34,864 nucleotides of DNA from Oscillospiraceae bacterium (GTDB lineage: Bacteria > Bacillota > Clostridia > Oscillospirales > Ruminococcaceae). The stretch's first letter is position 1; each line of letters begins with the position of its first letter. The DNA is taken from assembly GCA_017559185.1 (NCBI GenBank), contig JAFYSU010000033.1, forward strand, positions 1 to 34,864. The letters are read 5' to 3'. Shown one piece after another: positions 1 to 7,498 of the stretch. A program made the translations under genes and the position numbers. The notes under the pieces were generated by a model. That model worked only from the letters and a program-made list of their open reading frames with translations. It searched no databases and was not told the origin of the DNA.

Positions 1-123
1 AGGAAACTCCATGTCGGCTACCCACAGCGGAAGTGCATCAGCAGGCGAGCCTTTTGGAAGGTTATCCACCTTAATGCTGTAGGTGTTTTTGCGGTCGGTT
101 ATTTTATCAAAATTATATTTCAC
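1..123 (-). CDS. PatB/MalY-type PLP-dependent C-S lyase (5' end only)
   Basis: Only the first 41 codons are inside the window. They start with GTG at 123-121, preceded by a GAAAGGGG ribosome binding site about 7 nt upstream. The N-terminus begins MKYNFDKITDRKNTYSIK and reaches LPLWVADMEFP, which is the opening pattern of the MalY/PatB subgroup of fold-type I aminotransferases (cystathionine beta-lyase-like). These enzymes cleave C-S bonds of cystathionine or cysteine using pyridoxal phosphate. The PLP lysine lies outside the window, so activity cannot be judged. The gene is transcribed away from the TSUP permease gene. Confidence in the family is good despite the short fragment, because LPLWVADM is distinctive; the substrate is unknown. 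Confidence 0.75.
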   Translation of the reverse strand, partial: MKYNFDKITDRKNTYSIKVDNLPKGSPADALPLWVADMEFP

Positions 124-206
124 TGCAATACCCCTTTCGGAAGAATATCATATAACAAAAACCATGCTTAAAGGTTATCACAAATAAAGGTCAATGTAAA
201 TTCGTG

Positions 207-235
207 TTGAATGACGGAAAAAAGTGTGGTATTCT
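207..235 (+). promoter_or_regulatory. Probable sigma-A promoter of the TSUP permease
   Basis: TTGAAT (207-212) and TATTCT (230-235) are separated by exactly 17 nt. The site lies about 40 nt upstream of the chosen ATG at 278. It was found by eye. Confidence 0.45.
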
Positions 236-277
236 TTTGTGGTTATCTTACACGATTTGGGAAAGGATGGCTTTTTA

Positions 278-1102
278 ATGAGTCGTATTATAAAAGCTGT
301 ACTGTTAGCTGTTGGATTGGCAGTGTGCGCATACAGCGGTATGCAAAACGGAACAGGCATGATATGGGTGCTGTACCTGCTCATATTTATTGCAGGCTTT
401 ATAGATGCAATAGCAGGCGGAGGCGGACTTATTTCGCTTTCGGCTTATTATGCCGTAGGCTTACCGCCGCATATTGCACTTGGTACAAATAAATTCAGCT
501 CGTCAATGGGTACAATAGTTGCTGCGGGCAGGTTTATAGTATCGGGGAATGTGCAGTGGCGTTCGGCTGTGCTTGCCATTGTCGGTGCAATGGCAGGCTC
601 GGCAGCAGGGGCAAGACTTGCACTTATGCTTGACGAAAAATATTTGCAGTATGTAATGCTTGTGCTTGTTCCTGCGGTTGCACTGTTCGTAATATTCAAA
701 AAGGACTTTGGTGCGCCAAGCAAGCAGATGAGCCCAACCGCAATGCAGGTTTGTTCACTTATTACAGGTTTGATTATTGGCTGTTATGACGGATTTTTCG
801 GACCGGGTACAGGGACATTCCTTACCATTGTTTTTACATCGGTAATAGGGTTTGACATGGTAACCGCCTGCGGAAACACAAAGGTTGTAAATTTGGCGTC
901 GAATTTGGCTGCTCTGGCAACTTTTGTGCTGCATGGTAACATTAACTATCAAATTGCGGTTCCGTGTGCCGTATGTGGCATAATGGGTTGTTACTTGGGG
1001 GCAGGACTGGCAATTCAAAAAGGAACAAAAATTGTTCGTCCAATAATGCTTGTGGTGGTTTTGCTGCTGCTTGTAAAAATAGGCGGAGACTTGTTTGTAT
1101 AA
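278..1102 (+). CDS. TSUP (TauE/SafE) family membrane permease
   Basis: This 274-residue, very hydrophobic protein has about eight membrane segments. The GFIDAIAGGGGLIS motif near the first segment and the GCYDGFFGPGTGTF motif near the middle are the paired signature half-repeats of the TSUP family, a group of predicted sulfite/sulfonate or organic-anion exporters. ATG at 278 is preferred over the upstream in-frame ATG at 224 because AAAGGA sits 10 nt before it, and because the extra 18 residues would overlap the predicted promoter region. The gene stands alone between its own promoter and a strong terminator, so its substrate cannot be inferred from neighbours. The divergent C-S lyase could hint at sulfur metabolism, but that is only an inference. 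Confidence 0.85.
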   Translation: MSRIIKAVLLAVGLAVCAYSGMQNGTGMIWVLYLLIFIAGFIDAIAGGGGLISLSAYYAVGLPPHIALGTNKFSSSMGTIVAAGRFIVSGNVQWRSAVLAIVGAMAGSAAGARLALMLDEKYLQYVMLVLVPAVALFVIFKKDFGAPSKQMSPTAMQVCSLITGLIIGCYDGFFGPGTGTFLTIVFTSVIGFDMVTACGNTKVVNLASNLAALATFVLHGNINYQIAVPCAVCGIMGCYLGAGLAIQKGTKIVRPIMLVVVLLLLVKIGGDLFV

Positions 1103-1107
1103 TGTGT

Positions 1108-1135
1108 AAAAGGGGAGCGAAAGCTCCCCTTTTTT
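1108..1135 (+). terminator. Intrinsic terminator after TSUP gene
   Basis: GGGGAGC (1112-1118), a GAAA tetraloop and GCTCCCC (1123-1129) are followed by a run of T. The hairpin begins a few nt after the TSUP stop codon. Confidence 0.85.
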
Positions 1136-1258
1136 AGTGAGTAGAGAGTAGTGAAAAGTGAAGAAGTGGTATGGCAAAAATCCACCGCTTGTCCTCCCTG
1201 TGCCGTGTCGTCGGTATTCCCACAGCGGTAGTTGGGGCTGGTTTTGCCGTGTCGCCAG

Positions 1259-1417
1259 AGGCTTATCCCTTGGGGAGAAGCTGTCAGTGATAGCTGACTG
1301 ATGAGGGGGATGTGGTAGAGTTTTACCGTTCTATCCAAGCTAAGATAGGTGCGAGGCTTTGTGCAACCCCTCATCCGAGCGGCTTTGCCGCCCACCTTCC
1401 CCCCATAAGGGGAAGGC
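1259..1417. repeat. MITE-like imperfect inverted repeat element
   Basis: The left arm (about 1261-1308) begins with CCCTTGGGG and ends with CTGATGAGGGG. The reverse complement of the right arm (about 1365-1417) has the same order: CTTCCCC, TATGGGG, GGAAGGTGG, a GC-rich mini-hairpin, then GGATGAGGGG. Each arm contains its own hairpin, for example GCGGC-TTT-GCCGC at 1379-1390. No protein is encoded. From memory, arms of this type (CCCCTCATCCG... AAGGGGAAGG) resemble short dispersed repeats common in Clostridia genomes. The rest of the gene-free interval 1136-1482 holds only an AT-rich hairpin at about 1437-1465. Confidence 0.55.
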
Positions 1418-1482
1418 ATTGGCATCGTCTGAATTTTAATAATATTGCTTTGCAATGCTATTATTTCACATAACTTCAAAAC

Positions 1483-1518
1483 AAAAAAACAGCGGACTGT
1501 GTGAAGCAGTCCGCTGTT
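1483..1518 (-). terminator. Intrinsic terminator of the pyk-srtB unit
   Basis: Read on the minus strand, AACAGCGGACT (1488-1498) pairs with AGTCCGCTGTT (1508-1518) across a 9-nt loop, and a T run follows. It lies about 17 nt past the sortase stop codon. Confidence 0.8.
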
Positions 1519-1535
1519 GAGTTTTATGTATTTAA

Positions 1536-2399
1536 TTAGATAAGCGCACCAATTTTGTCAGGTGTGTGTGCGTTTGGATTTGCAAATGCATTTGCGGTTT
1601 CGCTAAGTACAGCGCCTTCTGGCAGCAATTTAGCGCAAACAATAAAACGCATATCATCGCGTTTGCCGTATTTGTAACCGCAGGTGGACAAAACAAGGAT
1701 TTTGTCGTTAGCGTCTACATCAACATCAGGGAAGGAAACGCTGCTGCGCAGCTTAGCTTCGTTGATGAAGTTGCTGAATTCCAAAGAAGACATATCGTTA
1801 ACTTCGATGTAGTGGAAGCCTGTTGTGGTGTAGGAAGTAGCAAATACCTGGAATACCATGTCTTCTTCCATTGTGGAGAAGTAGATGTATGGGTTGTTTT
1901 TAGCAAATTCAACATCAAGGTATTTGTACAGCTGGCTGAATTTTACACCAGGTTCATCGTTGTATTTTGGGTTGTGACCGTAGATGATGGTGTTGGAGGA
2001 GAGCATGTCTCTTTCACCAAAGGTGTTTTCGTAGTCAGCCCAGTATACACCGTGGAAGTCATATTCACGAGCTTCGTTGCGGCGTTCGTAGTAAGCGTTG
2101 TCTTTAGCCTGAAGAACACTGTTGTCAATGTGGGTGTTTGGAACTACAAGCCAGCCAACAGTGTCGGAGTTAAGTTCATGTGCTTTTTTGATTTTTTCGT
2201 TAAGGTCAGATGCAGGTTTTACAGAAGCTTCAGCAACTTCGGCAGCAGGTGCTTCGGAAGTTTCCTCTGTGGTAGCTTCGGTTTCAGCTGCAGGTGCCTG
2301 AGCAGCAGGTTCTTCCGGTGTTCTGTCGGAACAAGCAGCGAAAGAAAATGTCATGCAAGCCGCAAGCAAAGCAGCAATAACGGTTTTCAGCTTAGTCAT
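1536..2399 (-). CDS. Class B sortase with lipoprotein-type signal
   Basis: This 287-residue exported protein has the class B sortase catalytic set: His142 in IIYGHNPK, Cys240 in LSTCGYKY and Arg251 in DDMRFIVCA. Sortases are transpeptidases that join sorting-signal proteins to the peptidoglycan cross-bridge or to one another. The N-terminus is unusual. A short hydrophobic stretch ends in FAAC (Cys23), a plausible lipobox, and is followed by an Ala/Pro/Glu/Thr-rich linker (about 27-62), instead of a plain signal anchor. AAAGGAG lies upstream of the ATG. The gene follows pyk by 71 nt with no visible terminator between them, so read-through from pyk is likely. No sorting-signal substrate (LPXTG or NPQTN-like) is encoded in the window. 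Confidence 0.88.
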   Translation of the reverse strand: MTKLKTVIAALLAACMTFSFAACSDRTPEEPAAQAPAAETEATTEETSEAPAAEVAEASVKPASDLNEKIKKAHELNSDTVGWLVVPNTHIDNSVLQAKDNAYYERRNEAREYDFHGVYWADYENTFGERDMLSSNTIIYGHNPKYNDEPGVKFSQLYKYLDVEFAKNNPYIYFSTMEEDMVFQVFATSYTTTGFHYIEVNDMSSLEFSNFINEAKLRSSVSFPDVDVDANDKILVLSTCGYKYGKRDDMRFIVCAKLLPEGAVLSETANAFANPNAHTPDKIGALI

Positions 2400-2470
2400 A
2401 GTTCAGTTCTCCTTTTATTGTGTGAAATTTAATGAAATTTCTTTTTATGAACAAGGGGGAAACCCCTATG

Positions 2471-3889
2471 TTAAACAGCATAAACACGAAGCAGGTTTGT
2501 TGTACCCGGAACGCCTATTGGTGCACCGCCTGTAAGTACGGCAACATCACCTTTGTCTACACAACCGTTGGTAAGTGCAACCTCTACCGCATGGTCAAAA
2601 AGTTTTTCAGTAGTCGAACAATGCTCGCAGCGAAGCGGTGTAACACCCCACGCAAGGCTTAATTGTTGGTAAACCTTAGCTTCGGTAGTGCAGCTTACAA
2701 TTGGAATGTGCGGACGGAAACGGCTTATCATTCGTGCGGTTTGACCCGAACGAGTTACAGTGATTATTGTTTTTGCGTTCAAGTCGTGCGCTACAGTGCA
2801 GGTAGCATGGGAAATAGCTTCGGTAACATTCATTTTGTCGGCAACACGGAAACGCGAAAAACGACTTTGGTAGTTAATGCTTTCTTCGGTTCTTACTGCA
2901 ATTCGTGCCATTGTCTCCACAGCTTCAAGCGGATAATTTCCCGCAGCAGTTTCACCGGAAAGCATTATTGCACTTGTGCCGTCATAAATGGCGTTTGCAA
3001 CATCGGTTGCTTCTGCTCGGGTAGGACGAGGATTTTTTGTCATACTGTCCAGCATTTGAGTTGCGGTAATAGTATGTTTACCTTTTACAAGTGCTTTTTT
3101 TATTATCATTTTTTGCAGTATCGGAACATCTTCCAAAGGAATTTCAACACCCATGTCACCGCGGGCTACCATAACACCGTCGGAAACATTCAGTATTTCG
3201 TCAATATTTTCAACACCTTCGGAGTTTTCAATTTTGGCGATTATCATTATGGACTCACCGCCGTTTTCATCAAGCAGCTTGCGAATTTGCATAACATCTT
3301 CGGCACTGCGCGAAAAAGAAGCGGCAATGTAATCGACATTCTGTTTTATTCCAAAAAGAATATCCGCGCGGTCGCGTTCGCTTATGAACGGCATGGAAAG
3401 ATGAATTCCCGGAACATTCACACCCTTACGGTTTAAAATTGTACCGCCGTTGAGTACGGTGCAGTGAATGTCTGTACCGTCAATTTCGTCTACATTAAGC
3501 GCCATAAGACCGTCATCAAGCAAAATGCGTGTACCCACACTAATGTCTTCGGGCAGGCGGCTGTATGTAATGTGAGCAATTTCGCAGTTGCCTGTAACAT
3601 CGCGTGTGGTAAGGGTAAAGCGCGCACCTGTTTGGAGCTGTGCGGAACCGTTTTCAAACAATCCCAATCTTATTTCGGGACCCTTGGTATCCAATAAAAC
3701 GGAAACAGGTTTATTTTTTTCATCACGCAGCTCTTGAATCAGCTTTATGCGCCGTCCATGTTCTTCATGTGAGCCGTGGGAAAAGTTAAGTCTTGCAACA
3801 TTCATTCCAAGGTCAATAAGCTGTGACAGCTTTTCACGGCTGTCGGACGCAGGACCAATGGTACAGACGATTTTTGTTTTTCTGTTCAT
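2471..3889 (-). CDS. pyk: Pyruvate kinase
   Basis: This 472-residue cytoplasmic enzyme carries out the last step of glycolysis, converting phosphoenolpyruvate and ADP to pyruvate and ATP. Landmarks are KIVCTIGPAS at the N-terminus, DTKGPEIR at 68-74, catalytic Lys219 with the metal ligand Glu221 in IAKIENSEG, VARGDMGVEIP at 241-251, and RAEATDVANAIYDGTSA. The length matches the core A/B/C-domain enzyme without the extra C-terminal PEP-utilizer-like domain found in some Bacillus enzymes. The start is supported by CGGAGG about 8 nt before the ATG. The sortase gene follows 71 nt downstream. Upstream, it is insulated from the DHHW gene by the terminator at 4081-4110. Confidence 0.97.
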   Translation of the reverse strand: MNRKTKIVCTIGPASDSREKLSQLIDLGMNVARLNFSHGSHEEHGRRIKLIQELRDEKNKPVSVLLDTKGPEIRLGLFENGSAQLQTGARFTLTTRDVTGNCEIAHITYSRLPEDISVGTRILLDDGLMALNVDEIDGTDIHCTVLNGGTILNRKGVNVPGIHLSMPFISERDRADILFGIKQNVDYIAASFSRSAEDVMQIRKLLDENGGESIMIIAKIENSEGVENIDEILNVSDGVMVARGDMGVEIPLEDVPILQKMIIKKALVKGKHTITATQMLDSMTKNPRPTRAEATDVANAIYDGTSAIMLSGETAAGNYPLEAVETMARIAVRTEESINYQSRFSRFRVADKMNVTEAISHATCTVAHDLNAKTIITVTRSGQTARMISRFRPHIPIVSCTTEAKVYQQLSLAWGVTPLRCEHCSTTEKLFDHAVEVALTNGCVDKGDVAVLTGGAPIGVPGTTNLLRVYAV

Positions 3890-4080
3890 TCAAAAACCTC
3901 CGTTCATATTAAAGCTCAAACAAAAAACCGTATTTAATCGGCTTATTTAAGCACATTTTAACAAATAGCTCATAAAAACACATGTACCTATAAATAATAT
4001 ATTATTTTAAGGAAAATTTCAATGCTTATTCAGTTAAAATGTACGGTAAGTAATGGCAGAGTTGAAATTTTACATACATT

Positions 4081-4110
4081 AAAAAGGAACCCCTTAGTTA
4101 AGGGATTCCT
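4081..4110 (-). terminator. Intrinsic terminator overlapping the end of the DHHW extension
   Basis: On the minus strand, TAAGGGaTTCCT and AGGAAcCCCTTA (4099-4110 and 4085-4096) form an 11-bp stem with one mismatch, followed by a T run (4085-4081 and beyond). The stop codon of the downstream extension (4096-4094) lies inside the hairpin. The terminator therefore belongs to the end of the extension, about 350 nt past the amber codon. Confidence 0.75.
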
Positions 4111-4447
4111 CTTCAAGTTTTTGTGCTTCTTGTGGGGATGGTACAGTGTAGGAAGTGGTGCGGCGCTTACGCACGGGAGTCGATGAATTTTCCTGAAGTT
4201 CTTTTCTTCGTCTTTCTTTTTCTTCCGCAAGGTCACTGTCGGTTGGCGGGAGCTTCCTTTTAGGCTGCTCATCCTCTTGTTTGTCGGAATGCTCGACTGC
4301 TTCTGTTACAGGAACTTGCTCGGCAGGTGTTGGCTCCGCAGGAGTCTGTGTTGGCTGCTGTACGGCAGGAGCCTGAGTTTGAACCACAGCTTCGGCAGCA
4401 GGTGCTTCGGGCTCGGCGGGAGCAGCTTCAACAGCGGGAGCAAACTG
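4094..4447 (-). other. 117-codon in-frame extension of the DHHW gene beyond an amber stop
   Basis: Directly after the TAG at 4450-4448, the same frame stays open for 117 codons to a TAA at 4096-4094. The encoded tail is Gln-Phe, then an Ala/Pro/Glu/Gln/Thr-rich linker of about 55 residues, then a highly charged segment containing EEKERRRKELQE and VRKRR. This composition resembles an extracytoplasmic linker. I see no ribosome binding site before the internal GTG (4387) that could start it independently. The terminator lies at the end of this tail. The simplest reading is that the tail was once, or still is, the C-terminus of the DHHW protein; the amber codon could be a CAG-to-TAG mutation, a leaky stop or a sequencing error. 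Confidence 0.6.
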
Positions 4448-5782
4448 CTATGTAAACAATCGGGACAGCTCATGGGTTCGAATGTCGGTTTGAGCCGCAA
4501 AAATATTGTTTATGAAAAGCACTTCCTGAATGTTGTTCTGCTCAACGAATGCAGGCAGGTTAAGCTGGAAGTATCTTTGGTCTACAACATAAATGTTTTC
4601 GTAGTTGTTTATAAGGAAAGGTGCAAATGCATTACCGAACGATTCCTTAACCATAAGAATATTTTTCCCGTTGCGGTTTTCGGTTTGAATGTGCGAAAGC
4701 GGGAAGTCACCGTGCAGGAACAGGCTGTAGCTGTAAATGCCAACAGCATACTCTGCCCAAACGGTAGTTTTGTTTGGAGAATACGGACTTCCTGTAAGGT
4801 ATTGGTAATTCACAGCGTTAACCGATGGAATAAAATATTCTAAAGTATCGGGATTTTGTGCAAGGTTTGAATCCTGTGTTTGGGAATAAAGCGTTCCCAA
4901 AAACGGCTTGTCAAGGGTGCGCAGCTCCATGCTTTCTAACGGAGTGGGAGTAAGGCCCGCTGCTTTTGCAAAAGCCTTGTAAGCGTAGTAAGCACCGCGA
5001 GCTGTCCAGTGGTGGTCAGTACGGAAATATAAATACTCGCTTGTGTGTGCTGCTATTTCGGAATATGCATCAACGGTGGTAATTTTGTCGTCCATAAGCT
5101 CATAAATGGAGTTTATATTTTTTCGCTGCGGCGAGGTTACGCTTTTATAACGCTTTGGAAGATAAAATTCAATGGACGATGGTATTACAAGGTTGTAAAC
5201 CTTTGCTTTGCCGTCCAGACGCTCGGCATACTTTGCAAGACAATCTGCATAGCGTTTGGCTGCATCGGGGTTTTCCCAGAATATAGGAAGAGCCATATCC
5301 TTATATACAAAGGAAGATCCAATTTGTTCGCCTGTGATGTTTTCATCGTCTGGCGGCAGGAAAGAAGTGTTTTCCGCATCGTTTTTGGCTTCGGCAGTGG
5401 TATCGGCTGAAACGGAAGATGCAGGAGCCACCTCACCGTTTGCGGGTGCGCCTGTGTCGGCAGCGTTGGTTTCGTAAACACGCATGTCGCCCAGTGTAAC
5501 ACCTTTAAGACTGTTAAAAGCGGAAGCCGTCTGAACAAGGGCGTCACGGCAGGGGAAGGTGTCGGCGTAATATGCTTCAAAATCACGGGAAAACTGTCCC
5601 GAAAAAAAGCTTTCAACAGAAAACACGGGTTTTGCTGCAAGTGTGCGTTTTTCTATTTCGGAAATAGTAGGTTTTTCCATTCCGACGGAAAGAATACCTA
5701 CAATTAAAAATCCCCAAAGAAGGACAAGTGCATTGGCACAATACAGCACGACCTGTACAAAGCGCTGTTTTTCCGGTTTCAT
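4448..5782 (-). CDS. DHHW/AlgX-like O-acetylation partner protein, ending at an in-frame amber codon
   Basis: This 444-residue membrane-anchored protein has one N-terminal transmembrane segment (about 12-34) with the rest outside the cell. FRTDHHWT (DHHW at 256-259) and the late VKESFGNAF motif are the acidic-His-His and nucleophile-like Ser motifs of the DHHW/AlgX/AlgJ SGNH-type family. These proteins pair with MBOAT proteins to O-acetylate exopolysaccharide or wall polymers. An Ala/Thr/Glu-rich insert lies at about 106-140. The ATG is preceded by AGGAGGCG, and the gene starts 15 nt after the MBOAT stop, so the two are co-transcribed. The frame ends at TAG but continues open for 117 more codons. 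The core domain looks complete at the TAG, so the protein may still work without the tail. Confidence 0.85.
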   Translation of the reverse strand: MKPEKQRFVQVVLYCANALVLLWGFLIVGILSVGMEKPTISEIEKRTLAAKPVFSVESFFSGQFSRDFEAYYADTFPCRDALVQTASAFNSLKGVTLGDMRVYETNAADTGAPANGEVAPASSVSADTTAEAKNDAENTSFLPPDDENITGEQIGSSFVYKDMALPIFWENPDAAKRYADCLAKYAERLDGKAKVYNLVIPSSIEFYLPKRYKSVTSPQRKNINSIYELMDDKITTVDAYSEIAAHTSEYLYFRTDHHWTARGAYYAYKAFAKAAGLTPTPLESMELRTLDKPFLGTLYSQTQDSNLAQNPDTLEYFIPSVNAVNYQYLTGSPYSPNKTTVWAEYAVGIYSYSLFLHGDFPLSHIQTENRNGKNILMVKESFGNAFAPFLINNYENIYVVDQRYFQLNLPAFVEQNNIQEVLFINNIFAAQTDIRTHELSRLFT

Positions 5783-5797
5783 GCTGTTTTCGCCTCC

Positions 5798-7201
5798 TTA
5801 AAATTTAAAATACAAAAATGGGTTGTAGCTTTGACCAACCAAAGCACAGGTGCAAATAAATACTAAAACAATGTTTATTCCAAGCTGAAGCGATTGGAAG
5901 AAAAAGCGCATGGATGGTTCGGCAGCACGGATTTTTTTGTACATCCATTGTGTAACAGGTGTACTGAAAATAACCGCAATAATAAGCCAGAAGATGTTGT
6001 TTGCCAATACAACCAAAAGCTGAAGGTTGGAAGAAGCATTAGGATTAAAGCCGAACAGAGCCTTAAAGAACAGACCTAAGCGGTGCATATCGCAAAAATA
6101 GAATATTGCCCAGCTTATTGTTACCATAAAGGAACGGTAAATATGTCCAAGTGGGGCAAACTCTTCAAAGAATTTGCCGTAAACAAGCTTTTCAAGTACA
6201 AGGAAGAAGCCAAAGTAAAGTCCCCAAAGAATGTAGTTCCAGCTTGCACCGTGCCAAAGACCTGTTAAAAACCAAGTGATAATTATATTTCTGAGCCAAT
6301 GGGAACGATTTCCTCCCAAGGGAATGTACACATAATCACGGAAAAAGCTGCTCATGGAAATATGCCATCTGCGCCAGAAATCGGTGAGGGTTTTGGCAAC
6401 ATAAGGGTAATTAAAGTTCCTTTCAAAGCGGAAGCCAAGCATTCTTGCAAGGCCGGTTGCCATGTCTGAATAGCCCGAAAAATCAAAATAAATTTGAATT
6501 GCAAACATAATTATACCAAACCATGCCTGTGCAGCCGAAAGCATTGTAAGGTCACCGTCAAGGTACTGCGTTACAAACATACCTGCCCAGTTAGCAATAA
6601 GAACCTTTTTGGCAAGACCTGCACAGAAGTAGTTAAAGCCGACGGTGAGGTCATAAATGGAAACGGTACGGGTATCAATTTGATTTTCCATTACCGAATA
6701 TCTTACAATTGGACCTGCAACAAGCTGCGGGAACATGGAAACATACATTAAAAATTTTATGTAAGACGGTTGGGCGGATACCTTGCCGCGGTAAACATCA
6801 ATGGTGTAGGAAAGGGTTTGGAATGTGTAGAATGAAATACCTATCGGCAGTGAAAAAGAGGGAACAGGCAGCGAAAGCCCTAAAACAGTATTAAGGTTCT
6901 GCACAAAAAAACCGCTGTATTTAAATGTTGCAAGTATACCAATATTAATTACTACAGATGCAATTAATGCGATGACTGCAAGCGGTTTGCCCTTATGTTT
7001 TTCAATTATAAGCCCGTTTATATAGTCTAAAGTTGCAGAAAAAATCAACAAAGTTACCCATATTGGTTCACCCCATGTATAAAATGCAAGCGAAAACAAA
7101 ATGAGCACAATGTTGCGGTATGTCCTGTTGTTCCAAACAAGGTAAAAAATTAAATTAAGCGGTAAAAAAATGTACAGGAATATTAAATTAGCGAATACCA
7201 T
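5798..7201 (-). CDS. MBOAT family O-acyltransferase (AlgI/DltB/PatA-like)
   Basis: This 467-residue polytopic membrane protein has about ten or more hydrophobic segments. Conserved MBOAT landmarks are FWRRWHISMSSFFRDY (His280), YIPLGG and the presumed catalytic His317 in TGLWHGASWNY. Family members move acyl groups, usually acetyl, across the membrane for transfer to extracellular polymers by a partner such as the DHHW protein encoded next. ATG at 7201 is preferred over the TTG two codons upstream because AAAGG is then correctly spaced (9 nt rather than 3). No D-alanine ligation genes (dltA/dltC) or polysaccharide biosynthesis genes are adjacent, so the acceptor polymer is unknown. A 6-bp hairpin, GGCGGT/ACCGCC (7226-7245), sits in the leader. 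Confidence 0.92.
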   Translation of the reverse strand: MVFANLIFLYIFLPLNLIFYLVWNNRTYRNIVLILFSLAFYTWGEPIWVTLLIFSATLDYINGLIIEKHKGKPLAVIALIASVVINIGILATFKYSGFFVQNLNTVLGLSLPVPSFSLPIGISFYTFQTLSYTIDVYRGKVSAQPSYIKFLMYVSMFPQLVAGPIVRYSVMENQIDTRTVSIYDLTVGFNYFCAGLAKKVLIANWAGMFVTQYLDGDLTMLSAAQAWFGIIMFAIQIYFDFSGYSDMATGLARMLGFRFERNFNYPYVAKTLTDFWRRWHISMSSFFRDYVYIPLGGNRSHWLRNIIITWFLTGLWHGASWNYILWGLYFGFFLVLEKLVYGKFFEEFAPLGHIYRSFMVTISWAIFYFCDMHRLGLFFKALFGFNPNASSNLQLLVVLANNIFWLIIAVIFSTPVTQWMYKKIRAAEPSMRFFFQSLQLGINIVLVFICTCALVGQSYNPFLYFKF

Positions 7202-7282
7202 AGTCAAAAGCCTTTTCTATATGCAGGCGGTATGATTTAACCGCCGAAATGTATAATTAACAGTATAACAAAACCAAGACTT

Positions 7283-7311
7283 ATTGTAGCCCAGAGCTGT
7301 AAAAAAAACAA
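7283..7311 (-). promoter_or_regulatory. Probable promoter of the MBOAT-DHHW operon
   Basis: On the minus strand, TTGTTT (7311-7306), a 17-nt spacer and TACAAT (7288-7283) form a good sigma-A-type promoter about 80 nt upstream of the MBOAT ATG. Confidence 0.55.
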
Positions 7312-7387
7312 GTTTTTTCATATAATAATTATAAATAAAATTCAAGCGCAAAAAACAGTGAAAATAGGCATTTAGCGGCTAAATAAT

Positions 7388-7416
7388 TTGACTAAAATGA
7401 GGAAAGAATATATAAT
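7388..7416 (+). promoter_or_regulatory. Near-consensus promoter of the CofE-like gene
   Basis: TTGACT (7388-7393), a 17-nt spacer and a perfect TATAAT (7411-7416). This is one of the best matches to the housekeeping consensus in the window. The leader of about 75 nt contains the hairpin GCGGAC-ACAG-GTCTGC (7454-7469). Confidence 0.75.
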
Positions 7417-7498
7417 AAAGTTTCAGAGATAAAAGGCGAAAGCCAAAATTTTTGCGGACACAGGTCTGCTTGTTAAAGGAAAGGACTGTGTATTTAAA

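Noticed and set aside
4094..4387. The tail after the DHHW amber codon as an independent 97-codon gene starting at GTG
   Set aside because: No ribosome binding site precedes this GTG, and the frame is continuous with the DHHW gene across the TAG. An extension explains it better than a separate gene.
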